NCBI RefSeq assembly: GCF_001540865.1
Contig: NC_033635.1
Location: 1,326,916 to 1,390,915 of the forward strand
Direction: 5' to 3'
Length of the DNA stretch: 64,000 nucleotides
Source of the DNA: Ananas comosus
Lineage: Eukaryota > Streptophyta > Magnoliopsida > Poales > Bromeliaceae
The notes under the pieces were generated by a model. That model saw only the letters and a program-made list of their open reading frames with translations. It searched no databases and was not told where the DNA came from. A program made the translations under genes and the position numbers. Below are positions 38,534 through 51,400 of this stretch, one piece after another (position 1 is the first letter of the stretch; each line of letters begins with the position of its first letter).

Positions 38534-41500
38534 TTAAAAGTCAAAATTATCTAGGAAGCTTTGGAAATCTTCCATTTCACCGAAGTATGCTGACCATTCA
38601 TCCTCAGTTGGCACCATTTGTTGTGCTTGGTTAGCATCCATATCTCCTTCCTAGAAAAGAATATATTGGGTTAGTTTCCGCTGATAAAGATATAACACAG
38701 ATATACTTATGCCACGATATGTATGCAAGATGGTCGATTTTTTTTTAATAACATGAAAATGCACCACAGTTGAGAAGCATTTGGTTACCTGTGGTACAGG
38801 TTGGGGAAGATTTGGAGTAGAGGCATTGTTTATTGGCTGCGAAAGCGGCCTAACAACAAGAAGAAACCACCAAAGAAAAGATAATGTAGTTATGTACATG
38901 TACAGACATGTTGCCCATGGTATTACATGTTATCATCTCAGAATTGATCTCCCACAATAAGAAAAAAAGAATGAAATCAAGCTTGGTCAAAATCCATCTT
39001 GGATTCCCGAATTTATTAATGTAAAGTTAAATACAACAAATCAAAGAATTGGAGGTGAATTAGAGTGAGAGTTTCGTTCTGTAAACAGAGTATTCATGTC
39101 GCTACAGAATAGTTGAAAAACCTTACAGATAATGAAAGCAATGAAAGAAAATGTCGAATTACCACACTATGGCATCGACTAGAGCAAAATGTTGAGTACA
39201 TCATCTTGCTGCACATGTGCTTCATTAGAGGTATGGCTCTTTGCTTACAGGGAGACAAGGCACAGTTATTACATGTAAGCTTTTGATTATTGAAGATTTA
39301 GAGCTAGAAATTTTTTTTTTTGGTCCATTTATTGGTTTCTGAGATATGCAATGCCTGTTTGTTCAGTGTAAATTTTTATTTTAATTATTGGCTCATCAAC
39401 AACCATAGGTCTATCTTGGACAGGAAATTCTGATGTTTCTATATGCAAGAAAGTTAGTTTCCTAAATTGGGAGAGCTCCAAATGTCTTGGTGATGCAAGG
39501 AATGAATAGCGGAAGAAACTGCAATTATCAGTATGGAACAATTGACTTGTATTTGTAATTTGTTGTTACCTAGTTTTCTTATTAATGTTGTCTATGTTGC
39601 CTTTTTAAATGTTTCTGAATTTTTGTATGGAATTCCATTTGTCGCTTTTAGAGCTTATACCTTTCACTGCCTCCTTTGAGTTAATGGTTAGTTAATAGAA
39701 TCTCTACTATAACAAGCTCAAAAAGGTAGTGTTTGATAGTTATTATCTCAAACATCTGCTCAACGGCTCATTGGTTTTCGATAATTAGAATTAGGAATCT
39801 TGTTTAATGGCGTATAATTTGTTGGCATTACTCTTATAACAGAGAGTTTCTCAGTAGAACATTAGTAGTGAATAAAACTTAAAAATTACTAGAAAATTTA
39901 CAGAACTTCATAGGTTCCCACAAAATGAAAAAGAGAAGCGCAAAAGGAGGTCATAGCAAATGACCCGTTTTTCAAATAAGTTTTAAAATAATCCACTTCT
40001 TCTCTTTCCTTTCATTCTCTGGAACCATTAGTTGTATTTCCAACATTTCTGATAGAGTGAAACAATTGTGTTTATTTCACAAATTGTTCACTTTATATAA
40101 GCAGTATAACTAATCTAAATATCAGCAATAGGGAAGCATCCACCTGAAATGGCAAGGTTTCATCTGCTGTCTAATATCTTCACAGATACTAAATAGGTCG
40201 ACATTGGGGTAAAATTGCCAAACTAGTCATGCAAATGAATAAATAATATTTATGGGTTCATGACATGATTTCACGTACCTCTGCTCATGTAAGTTGGACT
40301 CTCTCTGTTGTATTGAATTTATGTCTGAAGGGTTGGCAATTTGCGGTGCTTCATTTTCGTAGTTACGAGTCTGTTAACAAATTGTATTATGAGTGCTTCA
40401 TTTCGATATCTATGAGTCTGTTAACAAATTAAATTATGACACTAATCAAAAGAAAAGAAAAAATTGTAATGAAAAATGGCTTTTCAATGAGAATTTTGAT
40501 TCAACTTGAGCTGTTGAAAGATTAATGAATCCAGGCATTGAAAATATTAATGAATCCAGGCATTGAAAATATTAATGAATCCAGGCACTAGCTAAACCAA
40601 TCAGTATTTTTGTTTTCTCTCTATTTTGACTAACTTGATTGTTCTGTAAATTGAGTGGCCCTACTTGATTTCGTGTGTGGTAGCTCTGAAAGGAAACAAA
40701 TTTAATGCTGTTAGAACAACAGTTTCTTTCCTGGAATATAAGGTAATAGATTCTGCGAATTACCTCATTATTTGATGCTTCATCCAGCTGAGGGGGAGTT
40801 TGATTCAAGAATTTCTGAACAGAAGCATTGTTTATCTGTTATCTTAAATCATGTGAACAGTATTCAAAATATAGAAATTTGTGTTAGAAGATCCAACCTT
40901 TTTATCTGAAAGTCGTTGCAGCAAATTAATCAGAATTAATTCACGTGCTTTGATTGCATAAATCGAAGTGATAGATGCCGCATTATCAATCTCAAACTTC
41001 CTACAGAAGATCACAAACATTGTAGTTACAATACAATCTTGTTTTGTTTCATTTTTACTCCTTTTGCTCTCTTCTTGTGCCTTTCAGGGTTATGAGGCAG
41101 CATTAGCGCAAACAAGAAATAAGTTGGGAGTTCTCAGATTTAAAGAAGCACATCCACCGAATTAGGCATGCTTTGAACACGAGGTTCCTTTTTTTTTTAT
41201 TTTTTATAATTTAGCACGTCTAGGAATTTCTATAAGTTAGTTACTTGAGGCTCGCTTTTGCTTCCTTCAACTCCTCTTCTTTCATCTGAACTTCCTCTTG
41301 AAGGGCCTGCAGTAAATGGTAAAACCCTCAACTAAATACCTCATGTTCAGAATAGTAAACGATAAAACTCAAAAATTGGCGAATTATTTTTAAAGAGTTG
41401 AAAAAGATTCACATACTTTGATTCTGACGTGTCACACCAGATTTGCATATTATCCATCGTCCAACATCCAGTGTCGTTTAGTCCCCATAGAAAAGAAATA

Positions 41501-43788
41501 AAACTTAATAAAAGCTGATGGCAAAATGCCTGAGTTAAGCATGATAAATACTCAAGTTTGATGCATTTAGATGAAGTGGCACTTTCCATGCCTTGTGTTT
41601 GATTTCAAAGGAAACTTGCAGTTTGCGGGTGGTGAAATAAATGAACCTTTTGATTAGGTGCTTGCAAATGTTATATTGCCCAAATAACTTCCACTAGTGT
41701 CTTTGATTAACTATAGCTCATGAAAAGGAAATTAGATACTCGGCAGCTAAAGTAAAGAGTTGATGAAATGCGTTTTTGCACCGATGATAGGTCCATCAAT
41801 TCCTCCTACACTCGCAAGCCTTAATTTGTGCATTATGGTGTAATTGTGCATTATGGATGGCATTTCCTATCTCCTCTTAGATTTATGTTTCAAGTTCATA
41901 ATATTTGGTAGTTATTTCTTGACAGTGTTTTACCCCATTGGTGGCTTTCTTATGGTTCAGGGTTCAAAGCCTTTAATCATTGTTTGTATTTCTTCTGTGA
42001 TGTATGATCAAATCTCTGGCAACGGCTCGGAACTTGGACTAACCCTGGTACTTGTTTGGCTTTGCCTAGGTTGTCGGTTTATTTTATCTATTTCTCTTTG
42101 TTGTGAATATGGGGCTTTTTCTCGGTGTTTCATTCCTAATATGTCGATTGCTCGAGTACTCTTCTACTGTGGTAGCTTAACACAATCAGTGTTGAACATG
42201 TTGAAAAGTTTTATTTAGGTCACTGAACCTTGAATTATTGCTATTGAGTTTTTGTACTTCAATTTTTGTTTCACAGTGATCACTAATGTCAAGCTTTGTT
42301 TGAATTTCCTAATGTGACAATTGATCTGGCATTTATGTCATCTTCCATGTCATGTCATTTTCCATAGTCGACATGATGTTGCAACATAATTTTCTCGAAG
42401 ATGATGCATCTAAGTAAACATCAGTAGTTTGAAATGACATATTAGTTAAATCAGTAATTATATCATCACCATGTTATCCCTTGGAATGAGGGCATGGTGC
42501 TGATTCATTTGCCACATCATTTCTACGATATTATTATTTCACTACAATTTGATAAAATAACTCTATTGAGGCAAAATTTGAAGTTTAATCACTCAGTTGC
42601 AACAAATTAGACTACAATGATTCAAATAAAGTTTCCCTAGGCGTTACGCCTCAGGCGAGGACACAAATTTTTTAGTTATGGGACTGTACTCTTGACCTTA
42701 AAAGGTCCATTTCCTTGATACCTTACTACTAAACCGCTAACGGTTTTCGTATTAGCGAAATCTTGCTTACAAGATCTTCATCATTAATAAATTGACCTAT
42801 ATTACTAAAGAAGTAAGAAGATTGTAAAGAGAATAGATGGAAAATGTATAGATATCACATATGCTGATACTTAAGGTTCTAGACATGTGAAGCAACATCA
42901 CAGTGACTGAGAATCTACTATTCTACTTGTTAATTCAATACCTGCCACCCCTCAACCTTCTATTTTCAAAATAGAAGGCTACTGTTCTAGAAATTGCTGC
43001 TTAAATTTCGCCCAAAATTGGGAAACTCTGTTGATAAAAGCTCATGAAATATTTTAGATGGTAGCAGTGTGCGCGCGCGCGCGCACGTGCATGCGGACAC
43101 ACAACTAGAGAGAGGGAGAGAAAGAGAGGAAGAGAGTACTCAGCATCGTCGGATACGTTTGCTTCATTTTGCGTCCTCATCACATCCAGAACGCGCAAAA
43201 TTCGCTGCAAATTTATGTTCAAAACTAATAAGAAAGAAAAGCCCCTTAAGATCATGCTCATCACAAGAAGAGGGAAATAGGCATGAGGGTGTCATTGTGA
43301 TCATACCTCTTGTTCCTCTGAGCTACTGCAAGTTTGAACAAAAATTAAAGAAATTGAGATATATGTATATGCATAATAGGACTTCTAAAAGAAAAAAAAC
43401 AGAAAAGAAAAATTTAGAACCCTAAATTTGGGTGGAGATTATAACATACTGCTTCTCTTCAAATGCTGGTGACTTTGTATATTGCTCGAAAACACCCTCA
43501 ACTCTTCAAGAAACAAAACAAAGGAAAGAAAATAGGAAAGGGATTTAGTGGCAGGGATCATCAAGTGAAGGACATGCATCATGTTGTTTAAATCAAGATC
43601 TACCTCTTCGCGCGGGAAAATGAAGCTAATCTCCCAGCTTGTGAGAATGATATGAACGCAACGTCGACATCAGCGAGCAGCGAGATCTCGTAAATTTTCT
43701 TAATAAGACCATACTTACGCTTCGAATAGGTAACATGAAGCCTAGCAACATCTTTTATCTTTGCGATGGGGATCTTTTTTCGACCCAT
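38534..43788 (-). CDS. MIKC*-type MADS-box transcription factor
   Basis: Twelve exons: 43788-43604, 43503-43450, 43325-43307, 43204-43157, 41306-41245, 41000-40898, 40814-40764, 40685-40635, 40370-40279, 40188-40144, 38849-38789, 38650-38534. They give 295 aa and every junction keeps frame. Residues 1-62 are a MADS domain starting MGRKKIPIAKIKD and containing 'VTYSKRKYGLIKK'. A short coiled-coil segment ('LQEEVQMKEEELKEAKASLKK') takes the place of a K domain, then a Gln/Asn/Pro-rich tail ending 'EWSAYFGEMEDFQSFLDNFDF'. First-exon length (185) and the 'GRLASFSRAKRVEGVFEQY' I-region resemble MIKC* (AGL30/65/66/104) proteins, which act as heterodimers in pollen. The MADS domain is unusually divergent: 'LLAD' replaces the common 'LCD', and the usual N/Q-rich loop is changed. 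The 1.85-kb intron 4 could hide another exon. Subfamily assignment is moderate. Confidence 0.8.
43068..43085. repeat. (GC)n alternating tract in MADS intron
   Basis: Alternating GTGCGCGCGCGCGC of about 18 bases followed by ACGTGCATGC, a purine-pyrimidine alternation. It lies in intron 4, less than 100 bases past the exon 4 donor. Confidence 0.7.
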
Positions 43789-44939
43789 TGTCGAAGAAAA
43801 GATTAGGGGCTTAATCAGAAACAGAAAGAATGAAAAGAAAGAAAACGATAATGTCCTCTAATATTGCTCGGTAAAGGGTGACGGAGATGGACGCTAAGTG
43901 CGATGAACCGCAACCGGAGGAGCAAGTGATATAAAGAGAAAGAATTAAAGGAGATTGATCTCCCTTGTAACTATTAGGGAGTGGTTTGCTTGTAAACCAT
44001 AGAACTCTTTGGATAATTTTTGGATTAGGGAGGGGCTAATTGGTAAAATTATATATCATTTTAAGGGCCTCATTGCAACACATATATACATACATACATT
44101 CATATACACCTACATACACTTGTACATACTTGTATACAAGTAACAACATGCATAAACATGCATGGAGATGAATAAGACAAAATTAATTAAATGCAATACA
44201 AAGTTAATTTTGTGCATGATTTGTTCGAAATGAAAGATATTTTGTGGTTGAAATAAGTTGAAAGAAAGAGATATTAAGAAGGTTTTTAAGGGATTTTGAT
44301 TCATCCACTTGTTATAAATGTATAGTGCATTCATGAAGATATGAAAAACATTTAAGTACTGATATGAAAAATCTTCAAGTACTGGATCCACGACTTCAAT
44401 CAATAGCTTGTTAAACTCGTATGCTACTTGTTAAACTCGAACTTAAATCTAAGTTTCAAAATTTTACATGTTTAATATTGTTTGAAAATTTAATATCTTA
44501 AGTCCATTGGATTTGAATTATGTTGTTAGGAAAAGCCAGTGTAATAAATATGGATTTGACTCGAGTTCGATCCGAGAATATTAATAACTTAGAATTGCAT
44601 GTTTGGAGTTATTTTAAACATTTATTACCAGCAAGGATAATAATAAACCGAAGTTGTCAGTTCTATTGCTGGATTAAAAATTAAGAAAAATTTAAAACTA
44701 AAATCTTTAATTAAAATTTACAAAATATAGATATCTGATGACCGAAAATTTAAATAATAAATGTACCGAACATTAGCGAACTGATCACGACAACTCGTTT
44801 ATTAAACGTGCGATGTATCTGGAACTCATTTTGAGTTCAACCTAAGCTAACTAACAAAGACTTTCATTTATAGAATAAAATTTTGAACATATTTACAAAA
44901 ATAAATAAATAAATAAATAAAATAAAGGCTCACTTTGCA
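43789..44939. other. MADS gene upstream region
   Basis: AT-rich, with an ACAT/ATAC-rich simple stretch near 44085-44140. No TATA box or gene could be assigned with confidence. Confidence 0.4.
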
Positions 44940-45690
44940 GAATATTGCCTCGTGATTCGTGAGGCGCTGAACCTAACGAAGATACCCTCACTAGGAAAAA
45001 GCGAAACAATTTTTTTGTCTTTTTTGAAAAATATAAGAATGATTTTGGGTCCCCTTGTTGTACCACATAATATCACGGATCTTTGGCTTACATTGTACAA
45101 AAACCGATTTTGCGTCATTGTGTGCGCTACATCACTATGCTTTGGGGTATTCTTAGAAGTACTCAAAGATGAATACTAATCGCGCAATGTGTCTTCACTA
45201 AGTTTATCTTGGTGATGGGTGTGGAGAATATTCAAGCTACGAAAATGGAAGACGATGTTATTAATATCTGGGATAGGTGGATGGTGAAGAAAAGATGGCA
45301 GGATACGAGGCATAGCCTTCCTGAATTGGCCGCGTGCTGGTGGACTATGTGGAAGGAGGTGGATGGTGAAGAAAAGATGGCAGGATACGAGGCATAGCCT
45401 TCCTGAATTGGCCGCGTGCTGGTGGACTATGTGGAAGGCTAGAAACGATATGATCTTTCGAAACATCCAATTAGATCCACTAGTAACGGTGTACAGATTT
45501 AAGGAGCTGCTGAAATCCTGGGAGCTGTGTGCATAAATTGCTAGACGTCCTACCATAGCCGTTGTTTTTTTTTTTTTTTTTTTTTTTTTCGTGCCCCTCC
45601 TTCGAGGCCCCGACTGCCTCACCCATGTAGCCTAATTCATATTTTCAATGAATGAAGTAGATAGCGTGCTACCTTTTCTCAAAAAAATGT
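44940..45690 (+). mobile_element. LINE (non-LTR retrotransposon) 3' relic
   Basis: Broken frames near 45270-45540 read 'RWMVKKRWQDTRHSLPELAACWWTMWKARND', 'MIFRNIQLDPLVTVYRF' and 'KELLKSWELCA' then stop. The Leu-Ala-x-x-WW-x-x-WKxRN pattern is characteristic of the C-terminal part of plant LINE ORF2 proteins. The frame is interrupted by an 82-bp duplication. After a poly-T run (45566-45590) comes 'CGAGGCCCCGACTGCC', then 'AATGAATGAAGTAGATAGCG' and a short poly-A at 45681-45687. It has no function left. Confidence 0.65.
45276..45439 (+). repeat. 82-bp perfect tandem duplication inside the LINE relic
   Basis: The segment beginning GGTGGATGGTGAAGAAAAG at 45276 is repeated from 45358 with no difference visible, shifting the LINE frame. 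Perfect identity suggests a recent event or an assembly error. Confidence 0.85.
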
Positions 45691-46307
45691 ACATTATAAT
45701 ACGTACAATTTCTCAGGATATACATGTGGGAAAAAAAAATACATGCATCCATCCCATTTTTTAAATAGCATTCTCAACTACATTTAAAATTTGGTTAATT
45801 ATAATGATGATTCTTCAAATTTAATAAGATTATAGATGAATTTAACAACACTTTTAATTTATTTGACTAAAATTGTTTACTCTTTACAAAACTAAAAGTT
45901 AAGAAAAAGTGAATGAAAAATAGATTGTTTCAAAATGGCCGATAGTTGAGGGGGTGTTCGTATAATTTTTACCAGGAGTATATACGTAGAAATGTAGGGG
46001 CCGGTTTGGTACTACATCACAAAGTAATAGTTGCAAAATTAATCTAACACTTAAAAGGGAAGTCGATTTGGGAAAGAATAAGCTGCAAAAGAATGGTGCA
46101 TATTTTCCGTTGGAATTTAATTGTGACATTAATTGTTGCATTCGCTTCATTTAATTAGTTAGGGTGTAAAAATAATTTGAGTTTAATATTTGTGCGTCAA
46201 ATAGCAAGATGATTTATCTTACTCCAGAAGTTCAAAATTGAAAACCCACAAAAATTCATACTAGGCTAGGATTTTTCTTTTGTTTGATTAATTGTGTGTG
46301 CACTGGT

Positions 46308-46446
46308 CAACCATTCCTGATGCAAGTCGTAAGAAATTTGATAGTTGATATCAGAGCTTCATATTTTTAACTAAGTTCATTTTTTTAAAAAATAAATAAA
46401 CAAAACAGATAACGAGACCATTCTCTCTTAAGAAAAAAAAAAAAAA
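46308..46446 (+). mobile_element. tRNA-derived SINE, copy C (degenerate)
   Basis: 'CCATTCCTGATGCAAGTCG', 'TTTGATAGTTGATATCAGAG', 'AACTAAGTTCATTTTTTTAA' and the tail 'AGATAACGAGACCATTCTCTC' before poly-A follow the family order. It is more diverged than copies A and B, and no convincing target duplication was found. Confidence 0.6.
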
Positions 46447-46617
46447 CTGTACTCGGATGCAGGGCCTGATCCGATCCAGCTCAGTCAATTTGGACTGTGC
46501 TTAGGCATGAAAATATTGGGCGTCAAATAGGCCCAGCCCAAATTTGGCCTTTTTTAAGGCCTCGTCGAAAAGATTACATTACATACACTGAAATAGTTTT
46601 ATGAGATTAGAGTAGAT

Positions 46618-46658
<41 letters not shown>

Positions 46659-47248
46659 ATTTCATGGTGTATAGTACATGCAATGTCTCTATATTTTTAC
46701 CAATTAGTAATTGCATCAAGTAAGAAAATGTCAGTTGTTAGGCAAGAGAACAAAGACAAAGCTTCTACTAAAATAACATAAAATAAAATAAAATAAGATA
46801 ATCAAGCAGCCTATCATTCATATAAGAAACAGCTAGGAATCTCTACTTGTACAAGACTCATAAGTCATAAACACATTTTTATACTGTTTTAGAGAGTGCA
46901 TGGTTCTTTCCTTAATTTGTACCTCTATATGACTAATTAATTACTTATCCAGCCATGTGAAGAGGAGATTAAGAAAGGAGAATGAATTAATCACACGCAA
47001 CCAAGCAATTGAGGTAAGGAAACCAGAAAATTTAATGCACAAGAAAACATGCAACACAGCAGCACTACCACACACCATTTAGTAACCATATACCCTACAT
47101 AAAAACTAATGCACTCCATACCACAGCACACATACAACATTAATCTACTATAGTGGCCTAACCACCTCCATCAAGAAGGGAAATTCTATCACATACCCCC
47201 ACTTCTTTCCATATATTAAGGCTTATTATTATTATTATTATTATTATC

Positions 47249-47963
47249 TTACATAATAGAGCAGGAGTTTGGGTTCTCATCATTGAACATGTTGGTGATC
47301 TGATCCTCCTGCCTGATGGCTTGGTTGGATGCAGACAAAGCCTCAACATTTCTAACATAGCCTGGGGGAGCCTTCTTATCATAGGTCCCTGCAATATAGG
47401 GCTGGGTGACCAAATTGTAGGGCACATATGGCCAGAGCTCAGCCTTCTTTCCTGTGGACTTGGCCTTCTTCAACACCTTGTTTGCATCCACATAACCAGT
47501 CACAGTCACCTTCTGCTGCTTTCTGTTTATGTCCACTGATTCAACTCCTGAGAAGCACATTAACAAGCAATATGTGTAACAATTATAACCAAGAAGCAAA
47601 GTTTTTCTTTTGCTTTGTTTTTTTTCTTTTTTTTTCTTTTTTTTTTAAAGAGAGAGAGAAAGAGAATGATAGTAAGCTATTCGGTTCATTTATTAGGCTT
47701 CGAACTTAAAACCTCGTGTACCAACCATCAAGCCCTTAACCAACTATGTTGGAGACGGTCGGTAAGAAAAAAAAAAAAGTTTTAATGCATTAAAACAAGG
47801 GAGTAAGCAAACCTTTCAAGGAGGAAAGGGCTTTTCTGACTTTGAGCTCACAGCCCTCACAGTCCATCCTGACCTTGAGCTCCACAGTTTGCAGCTGCTT
47901 CTTCTTCTTGTGCTTGTGACCACTGCCCAACAGACCAGACAGATATTCTAGAGTTCCTTTCAT
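47249..47963 (-). CDS. Heavy-metal-associated isoprenylated plant protein (HIPP)
   Basis: Two exons, 47963-47813 and 47547-47249, encode 149 aa. An HMA domain begins near residue 25 and carries the metal-binding MDCEGC (residues 33-38). The second half follows with 'GVESVDINRKQQKVTVTGYV'. The C-terminus is CSIM, a CaaX box for farnesylation, so the protein should be membrane- or nucleus-associated through a lipid anchor. Size and layout match the HIPP20-27 group, which bind metals such as Cd or Cu and affect stress responses; the specific metal cannot be read here. A Lys/His-rich patch ('GHKHKKKK', residues 15-22) precedes the HMA domain. The single intron holds a SINE in the same orientation as the gene. 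A TATA box on the minus strand lies at 48441-48448, with a CT-rich leader between. Confidence 0.93.
47641..47762 (-). mobile_element. tRNA-derived SINE, copy D, in the HIPP intron
   Basis: Minus-strand copy: 'ACCGACCGTCTCCAACATAG', 'TTGGTTAAGGGCTTGATGG', 'GGTACACGAGG', 'AAGTTCGAAGCC' (B-box-like), then the tail and a long poly-A (poly-T on plus, 47607-47646). It lies between the two HIPP exons. Confidence 0.75.
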
Positions 47964-48440
47964 ACTGTGAAGGGATTCCTTAAAATGAAAGGATGGAAAT
48001 ATGAAGAGAGGGTAGAGCTCAATATAAAAGCAAAGAACAAGACAAGCTGAGGATACAAGTATGCCCCTCCTCTATATATGCATATAGTTTCTATGGGTGC
48101 TCACAAAACATCTGATAGAAGGACCAGTCAAGTTTTATTTTTTCTTAAAATAGACCTGCAAAGAACAGGCAACCTTTCAAGTTCGGTGTGATTGTGAAAG
48201 AGAGGAAATGAAGAAAAGACTGGTTTTAATGGACATAAAAAGAAACTGAGGTTGATGGGTCTGAAGTAACTTTAACAAAGGTAAATCTATTAAGGGATTC
48301 CTCAAGAGCTAATAGAAATAAGGAACTGAGAATTTGTAGTGATCCTAAGCTGCACCAGCCCAGACTGAGCTCTCTCTCTCTGTCTCTCCCTCTCTCTCTA
48401 CTGAAGCCTTAAATCCTTAGTTCCCATGCCCACCCCCTCC

Positions 48441-48448
48441 TTATATAG
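48441..48448 (-). promoter_or_regulatory. TATA box of HIPP
   Basis: CTATATAA on the minus strand, 478 bases before the start codon, followed downstream by a GA-rich stretch (48367-48402) that would be the start of the leader. A leader intron is likely but its ends are not clear. Confidence 0.55.
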
Positions 48449-51400
48449 GCTTTTCAAAAGCCCAAAGGCAACAAAAAAGCTGGTTATCAAAGGCCAAAGG
48501 TAATGGCATGTCTAAAAAGAAAGGCAACAGTGGGTGTCAGAAAGGCTAAAAAATGGGATCAATGTACCTTCAAGATATTTGTTGGGACTGTGGTCCTCCA
48601 AATATAAAAAGAAATAATGTTTATGGGTCTTTGTGTGTTGTAGTGGGGCAGGTGAATTCTTGAGGGAAAAGCAAGCTGTTGGGAAATAGTAAAGCATCTT
48701 GGGACAATACAATGGTAGAAACCCTAGCTTCCAGTGTGTAGCAAGAACAATAGACAGTGACCCAAGTGTGAAGTAAAGAAATTATATATTATCAACAACA
48801 AATGGGATTTGGAGTAAAATTTCTACAGGATCAGCTTTGGCCACATATCACCTCTGTTGGGTGGGGGAAAGCACCACTCAGGAAAGAAAATGGATGTGTG
48901 GGATAGTGAGAAGTGTCGCAGGTAATGCGGACTAGTTGCTTTCAATAAGCAGTCTATTGATATCTATATAATTTCTTTTGAAGACCAAGGAGTTTGGTTC
49001 TAAGCATGCATACACACATGAATCAAGTTAAACTAATGTAAGAATGGAAAGTATAATCTCATTATCTCAATACAATGATCTTAAAGATAACAAGGAAACT
49101 GCATCTTACCTAGAAGACTAATATGAAACATCATACATTTTGGGGCTTTATTTCCTACATGCAAAGTCACTCACAATCTATATTCCCTCAAATAAAGGTC
49201 ATCATTTGATACATAGAAAGAGCTTTCTGACATTTATAACTTGTCATAGATATAGATTAAAATATCAACATCCATGAGTTAAAATATACAGCTTAAGGGG
49301 GTTTCACTGTGGGATATCCCAATCTGTTGCTGCAAACAACAGGGAATAATATAACCCACACTGTGCTAGTAAATGAAAACTGACTGTTTTCGGTATTAAG
49401 TAGACCAAACAATGAAATTATGAATGAATCATGTCATCTCAAGAAATAAATAAATAAATTATGATTAAGAGGTTTGAATTGGACGGAGATGCAAATTTAT
49501 GTAGTGGTTGATTAGGATTGTTGCACAAGTATAGGTAAGAGCACGTTTATATTTATGATAGTTCTAAGGATGTTTTTATAGAGAACTCTGCTGCCTCACT
49601 CTAAAAGCTATAATGTCAAGTAGATTTTTCTTGATTAAATATTGTGGTACAAGCGGTACTTCAGTAAATTTTGCCATCCGGTTTGTTAGACATGTAAATG
49701 ATGTCAAGTTACATGATGTCAAAGGAAATTGAAACAATTAAAGGTCTCATATGTGTTTCTTATGGAATAAGACAGAGGAAACAACACCTTAAAGCTTTAT
49801 TTATCATCACTATTATGGTAAATGCACCAAAATACCTATACTTAACTGAGCAAATCAAAAGTTCCACTGTTCTTAATTCACCAGTACAGTACAGTTCTAT
49901 GTTCCATGACATCCCTTATCAAGTAAAGTGGTTTCCATCAAGGCAGATCAATAGCTAAAGAACAAATTTTGGAGCACAGAAATTTGCTTAATGGTTGAAA
50001 TTAGATTAAAATTACCTTTCAAGAAATAAATTAGATAAAAAAGAATTCAGAGAAATCAGCACATGTAAACAATTTTTTTGGGGAAAAAAAAACACTTGAA
50101 AGCAGTTTGTTAATTGAAAAGCTTGTATTGTTCCAAAATTTCAAAATTGTCATGTGCGAAGAAGGTCCAAAATCAGTTTCATTTATCAGTAACCAGCTAA
50201 TGTGTTGGGCATATCTTATAACCCATCTTTCTTATTACATGTTTACCCATGCTTTTGTCTTCTTCGTTGAGAACAATGTTAGTAGCCAGAAAAGTCACAA
50301 ACAATAGCTTGTGTTTGCGTCAATTATGTCACAAATGAGCTGAATACAACACAAAAGTTGGTGCTTAGTACAATTTCTTAACTAGAAAGCGAAACATCAG
50401 AGAAGGGGAGTGCAATAAAAAAAAAATTTCGGGAGCCAGCTGTGATTGCCAAAGTAAGCAAATATGGCCGAATAAAAATAACCACAACTTAAGCCAAACT
50501 TTTAAGTGAAGGGTACAAACAAATCATTCCATGGCTGTCAATTACACAAATGCAAACAAAAGACAAGGAAAAATTAGCTAAACCTGAGCCTAATGGGTAG
50601 ACTTATTGAATTGTTGTTGTTGATTACTACGACCTTGACTATTACAAAATCATTTATAGTAATAGTTCTCCAGATACATGGACTCTTGCCGACCAACTAT
50701 TATAGAGATTATTAAAATGCCTTGGAACAATATCACAACTGTATCATAGCAACCTAACCAAAGCTATGAAGCCACAAAAGAGCTGTTCATGTGCACCACA
50801 CTCTAGGGTGATAATAAACTAATATCTAGTAATGACATTATACATACTAGATTTCATATCCACTCCACTGTTCATGTTCAGTTGGACAGTCTAGTAAAGA
50901 AGCGTTACAATAAGAGTGAGGGAGAAGATTCGGAAAAGGACATCATACCAAACTTGGGGGCCATTTAAGCATCAATGATTGGCGCCAAATGCATGGGCCA
51001 AAATCAAGTATAGAATCGAAGAGCCTAACAAGGGTCCTCAAAGTAGAATAGAAGGCTTCAAGCTCTGATGAATGACAACTATGGCTGTAAGCCTCCACAT
51101 GCTGAAAGTGGGCTTAAAACTGCCTTTTTCAAACTGCAACTGACAAAGAAGAGGAAAGAGAAGTGAAGAAAGCACCTTCAATTTCCATACGGAAGGCTTT
51201 GGGTACCCCTTCATACAGCATTCAAAGTGTCGTTGATGCGTCGTAGGCAATGCCTTAGAGTGCAACACGTGTGATTGCCAACATATCAATGATCTTTAAA
51301 GGACCTTCAGGTGCATCTGTAGTATCATCTAATGAAAGATATATTTAATCCTGCTCATGTCAGCTGAGAGAGGCTAGTGGTAGGGACATCATACCAGACC

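Noticed and set aside
41844..42218. 124-codon plus-strand ORF
   Set aside because: It lies in the large intron of the MADS gene on the opposite strand, is hydrophobic by composition and matches no family.
44952..45179. 75-codon ORF as an independent gene
   Set aside because: It borders LINE relic sequence and has no recognisable domain; more likely decayed LINE.
46000..46080. MITE beginning GGGGCCGGTTTGGTAC
   Set aside because: No matching right terminus or target duplication.
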